Source of the DNA: Stereum hirsutum FP-91666 SS1
Lineage: Eukaryota; Basidiomycota; Agaricomycetes; Russulales; Stereaceae
Direction of reading: 5' to 3'
DNA length: 64,000 nucleotides
Assembly: GCF_000264905.1 (NCBI RefSeq)
Contig: NW_006763149.1
Span: forward strand, 714,212-778,211
Part shown: positions 35,417 through 46,756 of the stretch, one piece after another
Layout of the letters: the number at the start of each line of letters is the position of its first letter
How positions within the stretch are numbered: the first letter of the stretch is position 1
The notes under the pieces: model-generated
What the model was told of the DNA's origin: nothing
The model's database searches: none
Seen by the model: the letters and a program-made list of their open reading frames with translations, nothing else
Position numbers and translations under genes: made by a program

Positions 35417-36404
35417 GGTCTGAGGGTATCTTTCTTGCCTATGTTGTCTGGATACTGACTTCCATCGATCATCATGGTAGCCATTCATATCAGAGTTCCC
35501 TTACACACCCGAGCAGGACCGCAATACTATTTGAGTGGCGGCGAGCATTGTTGCCGTAGTCCGAATATTCTTGCGGGAACACACGTCGTAAAGGCACCTT
35601 GCTATCACCGCAGGGGATGCTTACCCGTCTGAGACCTTGCTGCTTTGATCGCTGAGAGATTATGTGGCGTAGGAGTTTGGGCATCTCCAAGAAGCTCCGA
35701 TCGTTCTAAAGATACCATTTTCGTCGTCCGGGACTGAAGTTGATAATGCCCCATCTATGGCGCGTAGACCTACGTCTCCCGCCCGCACCGACGTCGTGAT
35801 CATGGGCAGCGACATGCAGGTCGTGTTGCTCCGCAAAACTAACAGGACGCTAAGCTCTTTTATCTATCTATTTTTCTCGTTCCAATGCCCTCTCCTCGCG
35901 GACTCGGAATAACGCGTTGTTCTTCGCTTCGTGTCGATCGGCTACTTCAAGATGGATTGTGGAGCACACGCGAAAGCTCTCAGCAGACGTGCGGAAGAAA
36001 CGAGTTGCGGGTTCGTGGCAATATGGATGCCCTTGCCCGGGGACACGATACTGTGGTCAGTGGCAAGAGGCCCTGTTCCTATAGATGGTGCCGTCGCGCA
36101 GTGAAAAATGTAGCCATCCTACCTCAGGAACAGATGGGGATGCGCCTTGACCCATGCACGATTCAAGGGTGCTCATTCGCCACAGCTATCCTGTTGGGTA
36201 AGTCCATCGATATGCCCTGCTTCTTGCTACTCATGTACTGCCCACGCGGACTTAGTTCCCCTCGTGATTGCTGCATATAAAGCACGACCTTCGTCTGGCC
36301 CTATCCCACACCAACTGCACTTTCGTCGTGCGCCACACAAACTTACTTCACTCCCCGACTCCACTCTTCACAACACGACACTCATCAAACACCCGGTTGT
36401 AAAC
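35417..36404. other. intergenic region KRI1-dynamin array
   Basis: This contains the KRI1 3' UTR and the promoter of dynamin copy 1. Open frames at 35885-36280 and 36147-36512 lack support. A pyrimidine-rich leader with CACACAAAC-like runs precedes the ATG at 36405. Confidence 0.5.
36274..36282 (+). promoter_or_regulatory. TATA-like box of dynamin copy 1
   Basis: CATATAAAG lies about 125 bases before the ATG at 36405, with a CT-rich tract between. Copy 2 has a TATA-like box at a similar distance (41732). Confidence 0.55.
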
Positions 36405-39400
36405 ATGAACGGCAGCGCCCAGAAATCATCAGCGCAACTCGCAGACAGTCAGTATGCCGAAAGAACCAAGGCGCTATTGCAGGTCGTGAAGGAGCTTCGA
36501 GCGATGGGGTAGAGCATTATGTCCCAGCCACTATGTCTTCCATCTGCTGTGCTAATCATTCAGGACAGTGGCCAGGCCGTCGTCGACCTCCCTCGTATAG
36601 TGGTCATCGGAAACCAATCTGCAGGTGAGCGGCATGTCGAATTCAAGTGACCACCGCTCACGATATTCTTTTCAGGGAAGAGTAGTGTCGTCGAGGCCAT
36701 TTCTGGCGTACGCGTCTTCTGCACACACTTACTTATTCCGTGTGTAATAATGGACCGTACCCTCAGATCAATGTTCCAAGAGATCCGGGAACGTGCACGA
36801 GATGTCCCATGGAATGCCGATTGACCTACTCCCCGGATTCGTGGTCCTGTCAAGTGTCTATCCGCTGGGAATTTGACTCTAATTTTCAGCCAGTGGTATG
36901 CTGACTCACCAATAAGTCGCCTCATGAAGCTAATTTTTTTCCTCTTCTCATCTACGCCTTGCTCAAAGTCAAGAGTGGCTGAAATTCCTTTCGGAGACTT
37001 GATCACAGACAAGAAGAACGTAGAGCTCGCCCTTCGCCGAGCCCAAACGGCAATCCTCAACCCATCCATCGAATCTCACAAGTTCTTGGCTATGACGGCG
37101 GATCAGTTGCGTAAAGGTGTTCAAGGCAGCAAACCCCTGCTCTTTTCCAAGAACGTCGTCTGTGTGGATCTACAGGGCCCCGACCTAACGGACCTTGCTT
37201 TCATTGATCTACCTGGTGAGTAGCGTTTCCGGACCTCAAATCAACCTATCCTCATCTCGAGAATACATTAGGTCTTATCCAAAACGCCGAGGACAAGCTC
37301 GTCAAGCTCGTCGAGGAGTTGGTCGTTAGTCACATCAGAGGCAACTCGTTGATCTTGGTCGCACTCCCCATGACCGGTAAGTTATAGTCCTTCTCGTGAC
37401 ATAGCATAGTTTTAATCGAGATATCATTTTTCTCCACAGATGATATCGACAATCAGAAGGCTCTGGCTTTGGCTCGGGAGGCGGACCCTCAGGGCAAACG
37501 TACCATCGGTACGTTTCATCCTTTAGTTTCCACCACAGGAAGTTCTGATCGAGTGCGCCCTCCAGGCGTTTTGACCAAGGTCGACGTTATCGCCAAGGGC
37601 TCGAAATCCCGTAGCCTCTGGCTCGATGTGATCGAAGGCCGAAGCAATCCTCTACTACACGGATACTACTGCACGCGACAGCCTGATGATGCAGAAAGGG
37701 AGGCCGGTATATCAGCTGAAGATGCGCGGCGCCACGAAATGTCTTTCTTCGAACAAGAAGCGCCATGGTCGACTTCCAGCAACAAGGGGCGATTTGGTAT
37801 CCACAATTTGGTATCGAGGCTCAGCCCTCTACTCTCCCAAATCATCAAGAACACGTACGTCATTTCCATTGTGTTCCATGAACCATTTTCGACCTGCAGG
37901 GCACAGGCTCCCCAAAGTTGCTGCAGACGCGACTAGCCGGCTCGAGACCTGCGATGCTGCTCTCTCAGGCCTGCCACAACCTCTGGACACTGAACCAGCA
38001 ACGTACATGCTCAGGTGATGTGTGATTGACAGTACCGGTCATTATGTATGACATGGCTGACTTCGGTAAATTCTGTAGCCTGATCACTGCACTTTGTGAA
38101 GACGTCAAGACTGTTGTGGAAGGTCTCCAGAAGAACCAATCCTTGGACACGAAGCTCATACAAGGGAACCGCAAGATTTACGCTGTCTTCAAAGACAATA
38201 TCCGATCGACTTGTCCTAATTTCGCTCCTCGCAAGCGTAATGACAAAAATGTGAGTGACGTGTTTCAAAAATGTGCAAATGTTGACTTTGTGTTGGCAGG
38301 TCTCACCTGCTGACAAGTCCGATGGTGAGTCTGATGCCGAATCCGAAGACTCAGCAAACCCTCCGATATACCTGGACGATATGAGGTCCCACATAACGAA
38401 GTGAGCAGTGCTCCTTCCTCATCACTTAGCCGGACTAACCCGCATGATATTGTAGCTCAGTCAAACGGGAGTTGCCAAATAACGTTCCGTACGAGGCGAA
38501 GGTCAAGCTTATTGGAGAATTTCAAGACCAGTGGGGCGCAATGGCTTCGCAATGTCTGGACCGCGTGTGTAATGAGACGACTGCGGTACTTTTGCTTTGC
38601 GTCGACCGCACCTTTTCACGCTGGGACAGTCTACACTCTCAGATGCGGTATGGACAACCCTTCCGCCCACTCCATCATTTCTGAAGCGATCGCTCACCCG
38701 TGGCCCTATTCATCGACAGATTGCTCACCATGGAGTTGATTCAGTTTCATCTCTTTAGTTGCCGTTCCTTCGTAGACGCCACCCTTGAAGTCGAACGCAT
38801 GCCGTATACTCAGAACACCCACTATCTGCAGTCGTCCGTGGACAAATGGCTCGCCAAATACAAGACTCAACGTAAGGAGGAGAATGCGAGCCCAGCCCTG
38901 GCGTTTGCTATGCCCGACTTTTCTCCTAATAGTAGGAAAGTCAATGGGTTCGACAAGTCAGATAATGCCAAGCAACAATTCATGAGAGAGGCGTTGGCAA
39001 TTCTAGCACGCATCGGATATCCGGGCCTGAAAGAGGAGGACTTGGGCAGACTGAACGCTCCGGATGAGTACCAGACGGAACTTGATGTTATGGCAGAAGT
39101 GCGAGGATATTTCCAAGTAGCCTACAAGGTGAGTGGCATCATACACCTTTCGTGATAACCCATGCATCTGACTTTTGAGCGATCGCCTATGTAGAGAGTC
39201 ATCGACAACGTTCCGTCTCTTATTGACCTCAAATTGGTCAACGGGTACGCTCTTGCCACACCTTGCGCCTCCGTCTTTCTGTTGACCCTAATGCACTCAC
39301 TCCCTTAGCATCGCGAAGGATATTCAAAGCTTTCTTATCAAGCGTATGGAGTTGGGGACGCCAGAGGCACGCAAGCGGTGTGAGATGTTTTTCGCTGAGG

Positions 39401-39492
39401 ATCCGAGCATAGTTGCACGACGTCAAGAGCTCCTCACACAGAAGGAGAAGTTAGACATGGTGAAGGTGAAACTGTATGACTGTGGGTTTTGA
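36405..39492 (+). CDS. dynamin-related GTPase, Mx-like, array copy 1 (complete)
   Basis: This is a large GTPase that should assemble on membranes or other scaffolds through its stalk. The GTPase domain is complete. G1 is VVIGNQSAGKSSVVEAISG and the G2 switch Thr lies in VPRDPGTCTRCPMECRLT. G3 is FIDLPGLIQNAEDKLV and G4 is GVLTKVDVIAKGSKS. The stalk follows (SRLSPLLSQIIKN, ELPNNVPYEAKVKLIGEF, VERMPYTQNTHYLQ) and then a complete GTPase effector domain (VMAEVRGYFQVAYKRVIDNV, then KDIQSFLIKRMELGTPEARK, ending KLYDCGF). There is no PH domain, no membrane helix and no Pro-rich tail, so it is closer to Mx/fungal DRPs than to classical dynamin. The frame across the first intron (36510-36569) reads AMGGQAVVDLPRIVV. 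About 14 exons. Its closest relatives are the two genes downstream. Cellular role is unknown. Confidence 0.92.
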
Positions 39493-40452
39493 ATATGCAT
39501 GTGCTATAGGATACTAGCTATAGACGATACATAGGGACTTTGGCAGTTGATGTAGCAGTGATATCTTACAGTATTATGTTGCATCGCAGCTTGATCGGAT
39601 CAGCACGCACTTCAAGTACTTACGTGTTTTGTGCCACATTCTCGTTTTCTTACTGTGCCACCGAGTGGTAAACCGGAATCGGAGTTCATATTCCTTTCAC
39701 GACCGGTTCGAGCGCGACTTGAACACGACTGCGACAAGATAACCCGTCGACTGTCAGTTTGAAACATTGATATTCTGTTTCAAACTCTCTTGGAGCATGC
39801 ATGACTTCACTGACCATCCAGATGCCTTTACATGGTCGTGGTACTCCAGAAGTCCCTCCCTCAACTGAGTCAACTCCGGTCACCCTTGACTTGCCCTTGA
39901 CACACATCACAACTTCACCCTCACGAGGTAAAGGTTCCCGATGACGGTGATGCATTTACGCCATATAGTGAGGAGGCCAGCGAGTGGAGTAGAATCAGAA
40001 GGAGAGCATGCGGGAGATGACGGGAAAAGTGAGCGGGGATGTCAACATTGAGGCGGGTGTGAGAAGGGAAGGAAGAGTCGTATCAGAAGAGTAGGAAGCG
40101 GAACTTCGTAGGCGCTGGTAACTTCTACATGACGTTGTTCCCCGTCGATGGAAGGAGGCGGAGCGGCGAAAAAAGAAACATGGGCAGGGTTTCAAGGTCC
40201 CAGGCGGACAAAATATCTCGCGTGCGAGATGCCATTTTGGCACCCGATACTCACCCTATTTGGTGAACCTACCTCATTGGCGGGTGTTTTCCCACACAAA
40301 ATTCGATTTGGAACTCAAACTCGTTTTCAAACTCGTTCTCGACCTCAGAATTCGTTGGGAATCGTCTCGCCGGCCGATCAGTGCGCGGTGAGATGCAAAA
40401 TGGGCAGTTGCATCTCCGAAAGGGACCCTCACGCCAGCCGACCCCAGGAGAC

Positions 40453-40509
40453 GCAAAAGAAAAACAAAAACAAAAACAAAAGAAAAGAAAAGAAAAGAAA
40501 AGAAAAGAA
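40453..40509 (+). repeat. AAAAG/AAAAC microsatellite
   Basis: Three AAAAC-type units and then about six AAAAG units form one purine-rich run. Confidence 0.9.
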
Positions 40510-41731
40510 TCATAATAATGTCCCGGTGGCCAATATCCTGCCTCCAGCATTGAGTCACCTGAAACTCTCGTCTTTATTAGTTGATGCACCTCCATGGCTG
40601 CAACAGGCTCTCCTGTTGGGTATAGACACCTTCGCCACCTGAAGTACACCTGAAGTGCCGCGCCTCTGGAGTTCGAAAAGTCCGCCTATAGGCCTATAGC
40701 GGGCAATTCTTTCCCCGACTGGCGAGGGTATGTCTGCAGGGTCCTAAAGTCTTGCACACTCTCTTTGTATCAATTGGCACATATAACTGATATTCAGTGG
40801 AGTGCCTTACGCTTTAAAGGCATACACGGGCAATACATGCGCCACAGTGGCTACAAGGACAAGATGTGGCCCCGGCAACCGGCACCTTTGATGCCCAATA
40901 TGGGACACTGGTGGCCCCATCGGGCACTAGTCTCCCACAGGCGGACCTTGGTGTTGAAGACAGGACGTTCAACGTGTCAAGTCGGGCACTCTCCATCCCT
41001 GTATGGCCTTTCAAGCTGGGAGTTTTAGTAGTATAAATGAGTTTTGAAAACGAGAATGAGTTCTGACAATGAAAACGAGTTTTTGGCATCAAGAACGAGT
41101 TGAATATGGAAATGATGGTTCGGTTTCTGTCAAAAGTGCGAGAACGTCCCGATTTGATTAAAAACCGGTCCGGAAACCACTGTTCTCATGCGAATAATTT
41201 TGTCCGGTGAGGACATAGCAGGGTGAGCTTGAATTTAGGTGGTTCATAAATTTCATTTGGTCTTGTTCGGAGGCCAACTCACCTAACTCTTTTGTCAGGA
41301 TCATCCTGGTATGACGTGGCTTTCGATCTTGAATGATACAAAGCCGCCACATTATCTCTTTTTGGGCGTTATTTGGCCCTTTCTTTCGAGTTAGCATGCC
41401 CGACTCCGCACACACTTCGTCGATTCATCGAGTCACCATCACGACGAACATTCGACATCCTGTCATTGAACTGAAGACCTAATCTTATGTGACAGTCTTT
41501 CGACGGGGAAGTCCTCCACGAGCTTGAAAACAATATAGCGCCACCTAAACACGGGCGACGAGTGAATTATTTTGATATTGTCCCGAAATCCCTCATCAGA
41601 TTTCTGCACTGTTCACTCCATTTGGCCTGCCACGAGCTGTTCGTTCTACATGTTTCGGGGTTTCCCCTTTGCAGTGATCCTCGCCACTGGAATTTTCAGT
41701 TATGCATTGGGACGTTTCCTGCACTGCGACC

Positions 41732-41739
41732 CATAAAAG
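41732..41739 (+). promoter_or_regulatory. TATA-like box of dynamin copy 2
   Basis: CATAAAAG lies about 95 bases before the ATG at 41831, matching the layout upstream of copy 1. Confidence 0.5.
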
Positions 41740-41830
41740 CGACTCATTACGCCTTCAACTCCTCGTATTCCCCCTGACCCCACGTTCATAACTTCAGCGG
41801 ATTACTCAATTTTCCCACACACCTTAGCCC

Positions 41831-44560
41831 ATGATGGATGACTCAAATGGCGTTCTCGCCGAGAGTCAATATGCCGAAAGGACGAAGGCATTATTGCAGG
41901 TTGTAAAAGAGCTGCGAGCGATGGGGTGACTTCGTCTGTTTCACTCATCACTGTGTTCACAAAACTGATTCTATCAAACAGAGGACAAGCTGTGGTCGAC
42001 CTCCCACGGATCGTAGTCATTGGGAACCAGTCCGCAGGTAAGTCTTTCTTTACTCGTTGACATCTGTGATATTTATGCTGGATATAGGGAAGAGTAGCGT
42101 AGTTGAAGCTATCTCGGGGGTTTGTGTCCATCTTCTTCTTCCTCTTCATATTAGTGCTTCCTGCGAAGTTAAACTGTATCTCCCCTGGGGTCGTTCAGAT
42201 ACACGTACCGCGAGACCCAGGGACTTGTACAAGATGCCCTATGGAGTGTCGCCTTACATACTCGCCTGACGTTTGGTCATGCCAGGTTTCTATCCGTTGG
42301 GAATTTGACTCAAACCTACAGCTTCTCGTACGTCCTCTAAGAATCACCCCTTGCCATCCTCTCAGGCTGTTCTGAAACAATTTTTACTCGCTCCTTAGGC
42401 CGAGGTCACAGAGATCCCGTTCGGAGATATCATCGCGAAGAAGGACGAAGTGGAACTAGCTCTCCGCCGAGCTCAAGTAGCGATCCTGAACCCTACGATT
42501 GAGTCGCATAAGTTCCTAGGAATGTCAGCCGAGCAGTTGAGGAAGGGTATTCAAGGCAGCAAACCGATGCTCTTCTCCAAGAACGTAGTTTGCGTCGATC
42601 TGCAAGGCCCTGACTTGACTGATCTGGCGTTCATTGACTTGCCGGGTATGTACCATTGTGCAGGACATTCGTTACATGAATCACTGACAGAGATATCGGT
42701 CTTTTCTCAGGTCTTATCCAGAATGCCGAGGATAAACTTGTCAGGCTTGTCGAGGAGCTTGTTGTCAACCACATCAAAGGAAACTCTTTGATCTTAGTCG
42801 CTCTTCCGATGACGGGTACGATTTTCGGTAGTCGCGTAATTATCATGTTACTGATTGCGATTACAGATGACATCGACAATCAGAAGGCTCTCGCTTTGGC
42901 TCGCGAAGCAGATCCCGCGGGAAAACGCACCATAGGTAGCACATCTTTGTTTGTTCACCCCGAATCGAGCACTTTAGTAATGACCCCGTGATATTCTTTG
43001 CTAGGTGTCCTCACGAAGGTAGACGTCATCGCAAAAGGCTCCAAATCACGCAGTATATGGCTCGATGTCATTGAAGGCCGAAGCAACCCCCTACTTCACG
43101 GATATTACTGCACCCGCCAGCCCGATGATGCAGAACGGGAGGCCGGAATCACCACCGAAGAAGCACGAGAGAATGAGATGGCATTCTTCGATACTGAGGC
43201 TCCTTGGTCGACTACCTCACACAAGGGCCGGTTTGGAATGTATAACCTGGTAGCAAGACTTAGTCCTCTGTTGTCTCAGATTATCAAGAATACGTACGGT
43301 CTCTGCAATGCTCTCGGTCAATAAAGCGAACCTGATCACGTACTTGCCCCTGTCATAATAGTCTTCCGAAGGTGGCTGCAGATGCTACCAGCCGGTGGGA
43401 GGCCTGTAATAGTGCCCTCTCTGACCTTCCGGCCCCTCTGGACTCGGATCAAGTCACTGTTATGCTGAGGTGAGTATCTCCGATAGGTCATAGGATATAT
43501 CGTGGCGCCTGATTCAGCATTTTGCAGCCTTATCACATCCCTGTGTACCGAAGTCAAAATAGTCGTCGAAGGGCTCCAGAAATCCAAATCCAACGATTCC
43601 CAGCTCATTCAAGGAAATCGCAGTGCGTATGCAATCTTTAAGGACAAGATACAGTCAACTTGCCCTGAGTTCGCGCCCCGACTACGATCCGAAGTAACGA
43701 CAGACCAAGTGGACTCTGGCGGAAGTTCTGTGAACGCACCATTGACAGGAGTCATGTACTTGGATGATATGAGAACTTACATCAGGAGGTAGATTGTCGT
43801 CTAATGTCTCTGTCGGAATGACGCTTATTATTCGTGATCATATAGCTCGGTCAAGCGCGAACTGCCCAATAATGTCCCTTACCCCGCTAAGGTCAGGCTC
43901 ATCGAAGACTTTCAGGATAAATGGGCCGGAATGGCCACCGAGTGCTTGGAGGTTGTCTGTCGCGAGACGACTGAGTGTCTACTGGCTTGTGTAGACAGCA
44001 TCTTCGGGCGCTGGGAAAACCTACATATGCAAATGCGGTGAGTACAATACCCTTTATTTCCTATCAGATACCCAAGCATCTCACCTGTGTTTGTGATATA
44101 AGATCCCTTGCCCTTGAGCTCATTCAGAAGCACCTAGAAACCTCTCGTGCTTTTGTCGACGCTATGCTGGAAGTCGAACGCATGCCATTTACACAGAATA
44201 CTCATTACCTGCAGAGTCAAGAAGACGAATGGCGTGCGAAGTACAAGAATGAGCGTCTTCCGGATGCAGACTCAGATGTCGATGAGGATGATATCAACGA
44301 GGCACTTTCGATTTTGGCTCGCGTTGGACATGCTGGGCTGAAGGAGGAGGATCTTGGCAGGCTGCATGCAGCCGACGAATATCAGACGGAGATGGACGTC
44401 ATGGCCGAGGTCAGAGGATACTTCCAGGTGTCGTACAAGGTATTCACCATATCGCCGTGTCGTCATCGCATCACACTGACATTATCTTCCCCTGCAGAGG
44501 ATAATCGACAATGTACCTTCCTTGATTGACCTCAAGCATGTATTTATATTCATTTTGTAG
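41831..44560 (+). CDS. dynamin-related GTPase, Mx-like, array copy 2 (C-terminally truncated)
   Basis: Copy 2 is very similar to copy 1 through the GTPase domain (GNQSAGKSSVVEAISG, VPRDPGTCTRCPMECRLTYS, DLPGLIQNAEDKLVRLVEEL, VLTKVDVIAKGSKSRSIW) and the stalk, with the same intron positions. Homology continues through MAEVRGYFQVSYKRIIDNV and SLIDLK. In the other two copies the next codons are followed by an intron and then the last part of the effector domain (about 55 residues ending KLY...). Here the reading frame instead runs through CAT GTA TTT to a TAG at 44558-44560. The expected donor (GGGTGAG/GGGTACG) is missing, and the final effector helix is absent. The product may be stable but should assemble abnormally, because that helix packs into the stalk/bundle. 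Start could be either of two adjacent Met codons. Confidence 0.82.
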
Positions 44561-44571
44561 TTCGCCACTCA
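44561..44571. other. 11-bp junction between truncated copy 2 and truncated copy 3
   Basis: Only 11 bases separate the copy 2 stop codon from the likely copy 3 start codon. The sequence before it ends copy 2 homology, and the sequence after it begins at the intron end before the DDIDNQ exon of a third copy. A deletion with both ends in introns is the simplest explanation. Confidence 0.7.
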
Positions 44572-46756
44572 ATGGATGTTTCGCTCCTCGTAGATGATAT
44601 TGATAACCAGAGGGCTGTGGCTCTCGCTCGGGAAGCTGACCCAAAAGGAGAGCGAACCATAGGTTTGTCCCCTATTTGATCTGCTCGTCAACCTACGCCT
44701 CATGAAGCGGACGTTCTATTGCCACAGGAGTGTTCACAAAGCCAGACGTCATTGGAAAGGGATCCAAGTCCAAAGACATATTCCTAGATATCATCGAGGG
44801 TCGCCTGCGCCCTCTCCGACATGGCTACTATTGTACTCGACAGCCTGACGATAGCGAGCGAGAGAGCGGTATTACACCTGATGAAGCCCGACAATACGAG
44901 GCTGAGTTCTTTCGGTCCACTGCGCCGTGGTCGACGTCTTCGCAGCAACAGCGATTCGGTGTCAAGAACCTTTTGTCCACCCTCAGTCCTTTACTGTTGC
45001 AGATTATCAAGCAAACGTAAGTGGCAACCCACCATAGACAGATTTTTGATCTAAGGACTCGCATAGACTTCCAAAAGTTAGTGACGAAGCGTCAAAGCGC
45101 CTCTCGGCTTGTAACGACGAGCTTGCCAAACTCCCGCCGCCTCTTCCTTCTGAACCGGCCATATACATGCTGAGGTGACTACTATGCAGCTATCCTACCT
45201 TGACAGTATCTGACTACGGCTCGACAACAGCCTCATCACGTCACTCTGCTCTGATGTCAAACGCCTCGTCGAAGGCTCCTCTGGTGAAGATTCCTCAGGC
45301 CTCAACCTCGTCCAGAACAATATCAGGCTGTTTTCCGAGTTTAAAGACGCGATCAAAGGAACGTGCCCGGAGTTCCTCGCCCAGCGACGTTGTCTGTTCC
45401 TGACCGAAGATGCCAACCTTGCGGGAAAAGCACTGACTTGTCCCATGCATTTGGATGACATGAAGACGTATATTGACAAGTCTGTCTCTCAAGTATCTTT
45501 AGAAATATCTGGATCCTGATCTTTCCTCATGCGCATGATACAGCTCTGTCGCTCGCGAGCTCCCCGACAACGTCCCATATGCAGCTAAACTGAAGTTGAT
45601 TCGGCAGTGCCAGCAGAGATGGAAACATCTCGCTGAAGAGTGTCTGAAGGCTGTTCGTACCAATATCCTCGACGTTATTTTGGAACAAGTACAAGGTCAT
45701 TTCGAGCGATGGGATAATTTGCACTCACTGGTCCGGTAGGTCATACGTCACTACCTTTGTCTTATATAGGCCTTTCATGCTCACGTTCGACAGATCCCTC
45801 GTGACTGACTTGGTGGACGAGCATCTTACAATCTGCCAGGATGCCGTCGATTCACATATGGATGCAGAACGAATGCCGTACACCCAGAACAATCATTATC
45901 TCCAAACAGCTAAGGAGAAGTGGCTCTCGAGATACAAGGCCGATCGAGCTGCAGACCAAGGAAGTTCCAGCATAACCACGAAAACCGCACCAACGGCACC
46001 AACCACGACGGCTTCCTTCAAGCTGTTCAACAATCCACCTCAAACAGCGAATGGCGCCGCTCCTTCGAAGAAAGGTTTCACCCCTTCCGGAGGCGCCGTC
46101 AACGCATTCTCATCCATCACACCTCAGTCCGGATCGGCCTTCTCGTCGCCGCCCCCGCCATTCTTCTTCGGCAACGGAAGTTCTTCTACGACACCAACAC
46201 CAGCAGCTTCCGCAGGGCAATCTCCCGCTCCGGCTCCTCTGTCTGCGGAGAAGGAAGAGAAAATGCGGCAAGCTATAGCGTTACTTACTAGCGCCGGATA
46301 CGAAGGTTTGAAGGTGGAGGATCTCGGGAAGTTGCACCCGCCCGACATATATGAGAGAGAGATGGACGTGATGGCGGAGGTGCGAGGGTACTTCCAGGTA
46401 TCATACAAGGTGTGCACGGAGCCTTCTTTAGTTTGTCTGGGAGGCTGATGCATTGCTGTACAGAGGGTCATAGACGTCGTGCCCATGACGATTGACCTGA
46501 AACTCGTTCATGGGTGAGCTGGCATCCGTCTCTTCGACATGTTATTTGTTCTTACTCTTCTCTCGTTAGCGTCATGCACGACATGCAGAATTTCCTGATA
46601 CAGCGTATGGAGCTAGGTGCCACTCAGGAAGCGGCTGAGCGTTGTGAACGGTATTTGGCCGACGATCCGAGTGTGATTAGTCGCAGGCAAGAGCTTACGG
46701 CGCACAAGGAGAAGCTAGAAAAGGTCAAAGCCAAGCTGTATAGCTTTGGTATCTAG
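44572..46756 (+). CDS. dynamin-related protein, array copy 3, lacking the G1-G3 part of the GTPase domain
   Basis: Homology to copies 1 and 2 begins at DDIDNQRAVALAREADPKGE, which in the complete gene is the exon after the G3 motif. The P-loop, switch Thr and DxxG are absent. G4 remains as FTKPDVIGKGSKSKD. Reading without splicing from ATG 44572 gives MDVSLLV and then DDIDNQ in frame, through what would be an intron acceptor (CTCGTAG) in its relatives. The stalk and effector domain are otherwise complete (LLLQIIKQTLPKVSDE, ELPDNVPYAAKLKLIRQ, MDAERMPYTQNNHYLQ, VMAEVRGYFQVSYKRVIDVV, MQNFLIQRMELGATQEAAER, ending KLYSFGI). It also has a long Ser/Thr/Pro/Gly-rich insert (about 45950-46250) between stalk and effector domain. 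GTP binding is not expected. It could be a dominant regulator, a pseudogene, or part of a longer readthrough transcript. Confidence 0.75.

Larger units (their letters stand above)
39493..41830. other. 2.3-kb spacer between dynamin copies 1 and 2
   Basis: No gene is supported. The spacer carries an A/G microsatellite (40453-40509), a 14-bp perfect palindrome (40686-40699) and two diverged, oppositely oriented stretches rich in ACTCGTTTTC / GAAAACGAG (40311-40352 and 41033-41100). Together these could mark the ends of a decayed mobile element. The promoter of copy 2 lies at its right end. Confidence 0.45.

Noticed and set aside
40148..40642. 164-codon plus-strand frame in the dynamin spacer
   Set aside because: It runs through an A/G microsatellite (poly-Lys) and has no family resemblance.
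44538..44595. Splicing of dynamin copies 2 and 3 into one fused protein
   Set aside because: Copy 3's DDIDNQ exon needs a phase-1 donor. The only GT near the end of copy 2 (after CAT) is phase 0 and a weak site, so a fusion would be out of frame.
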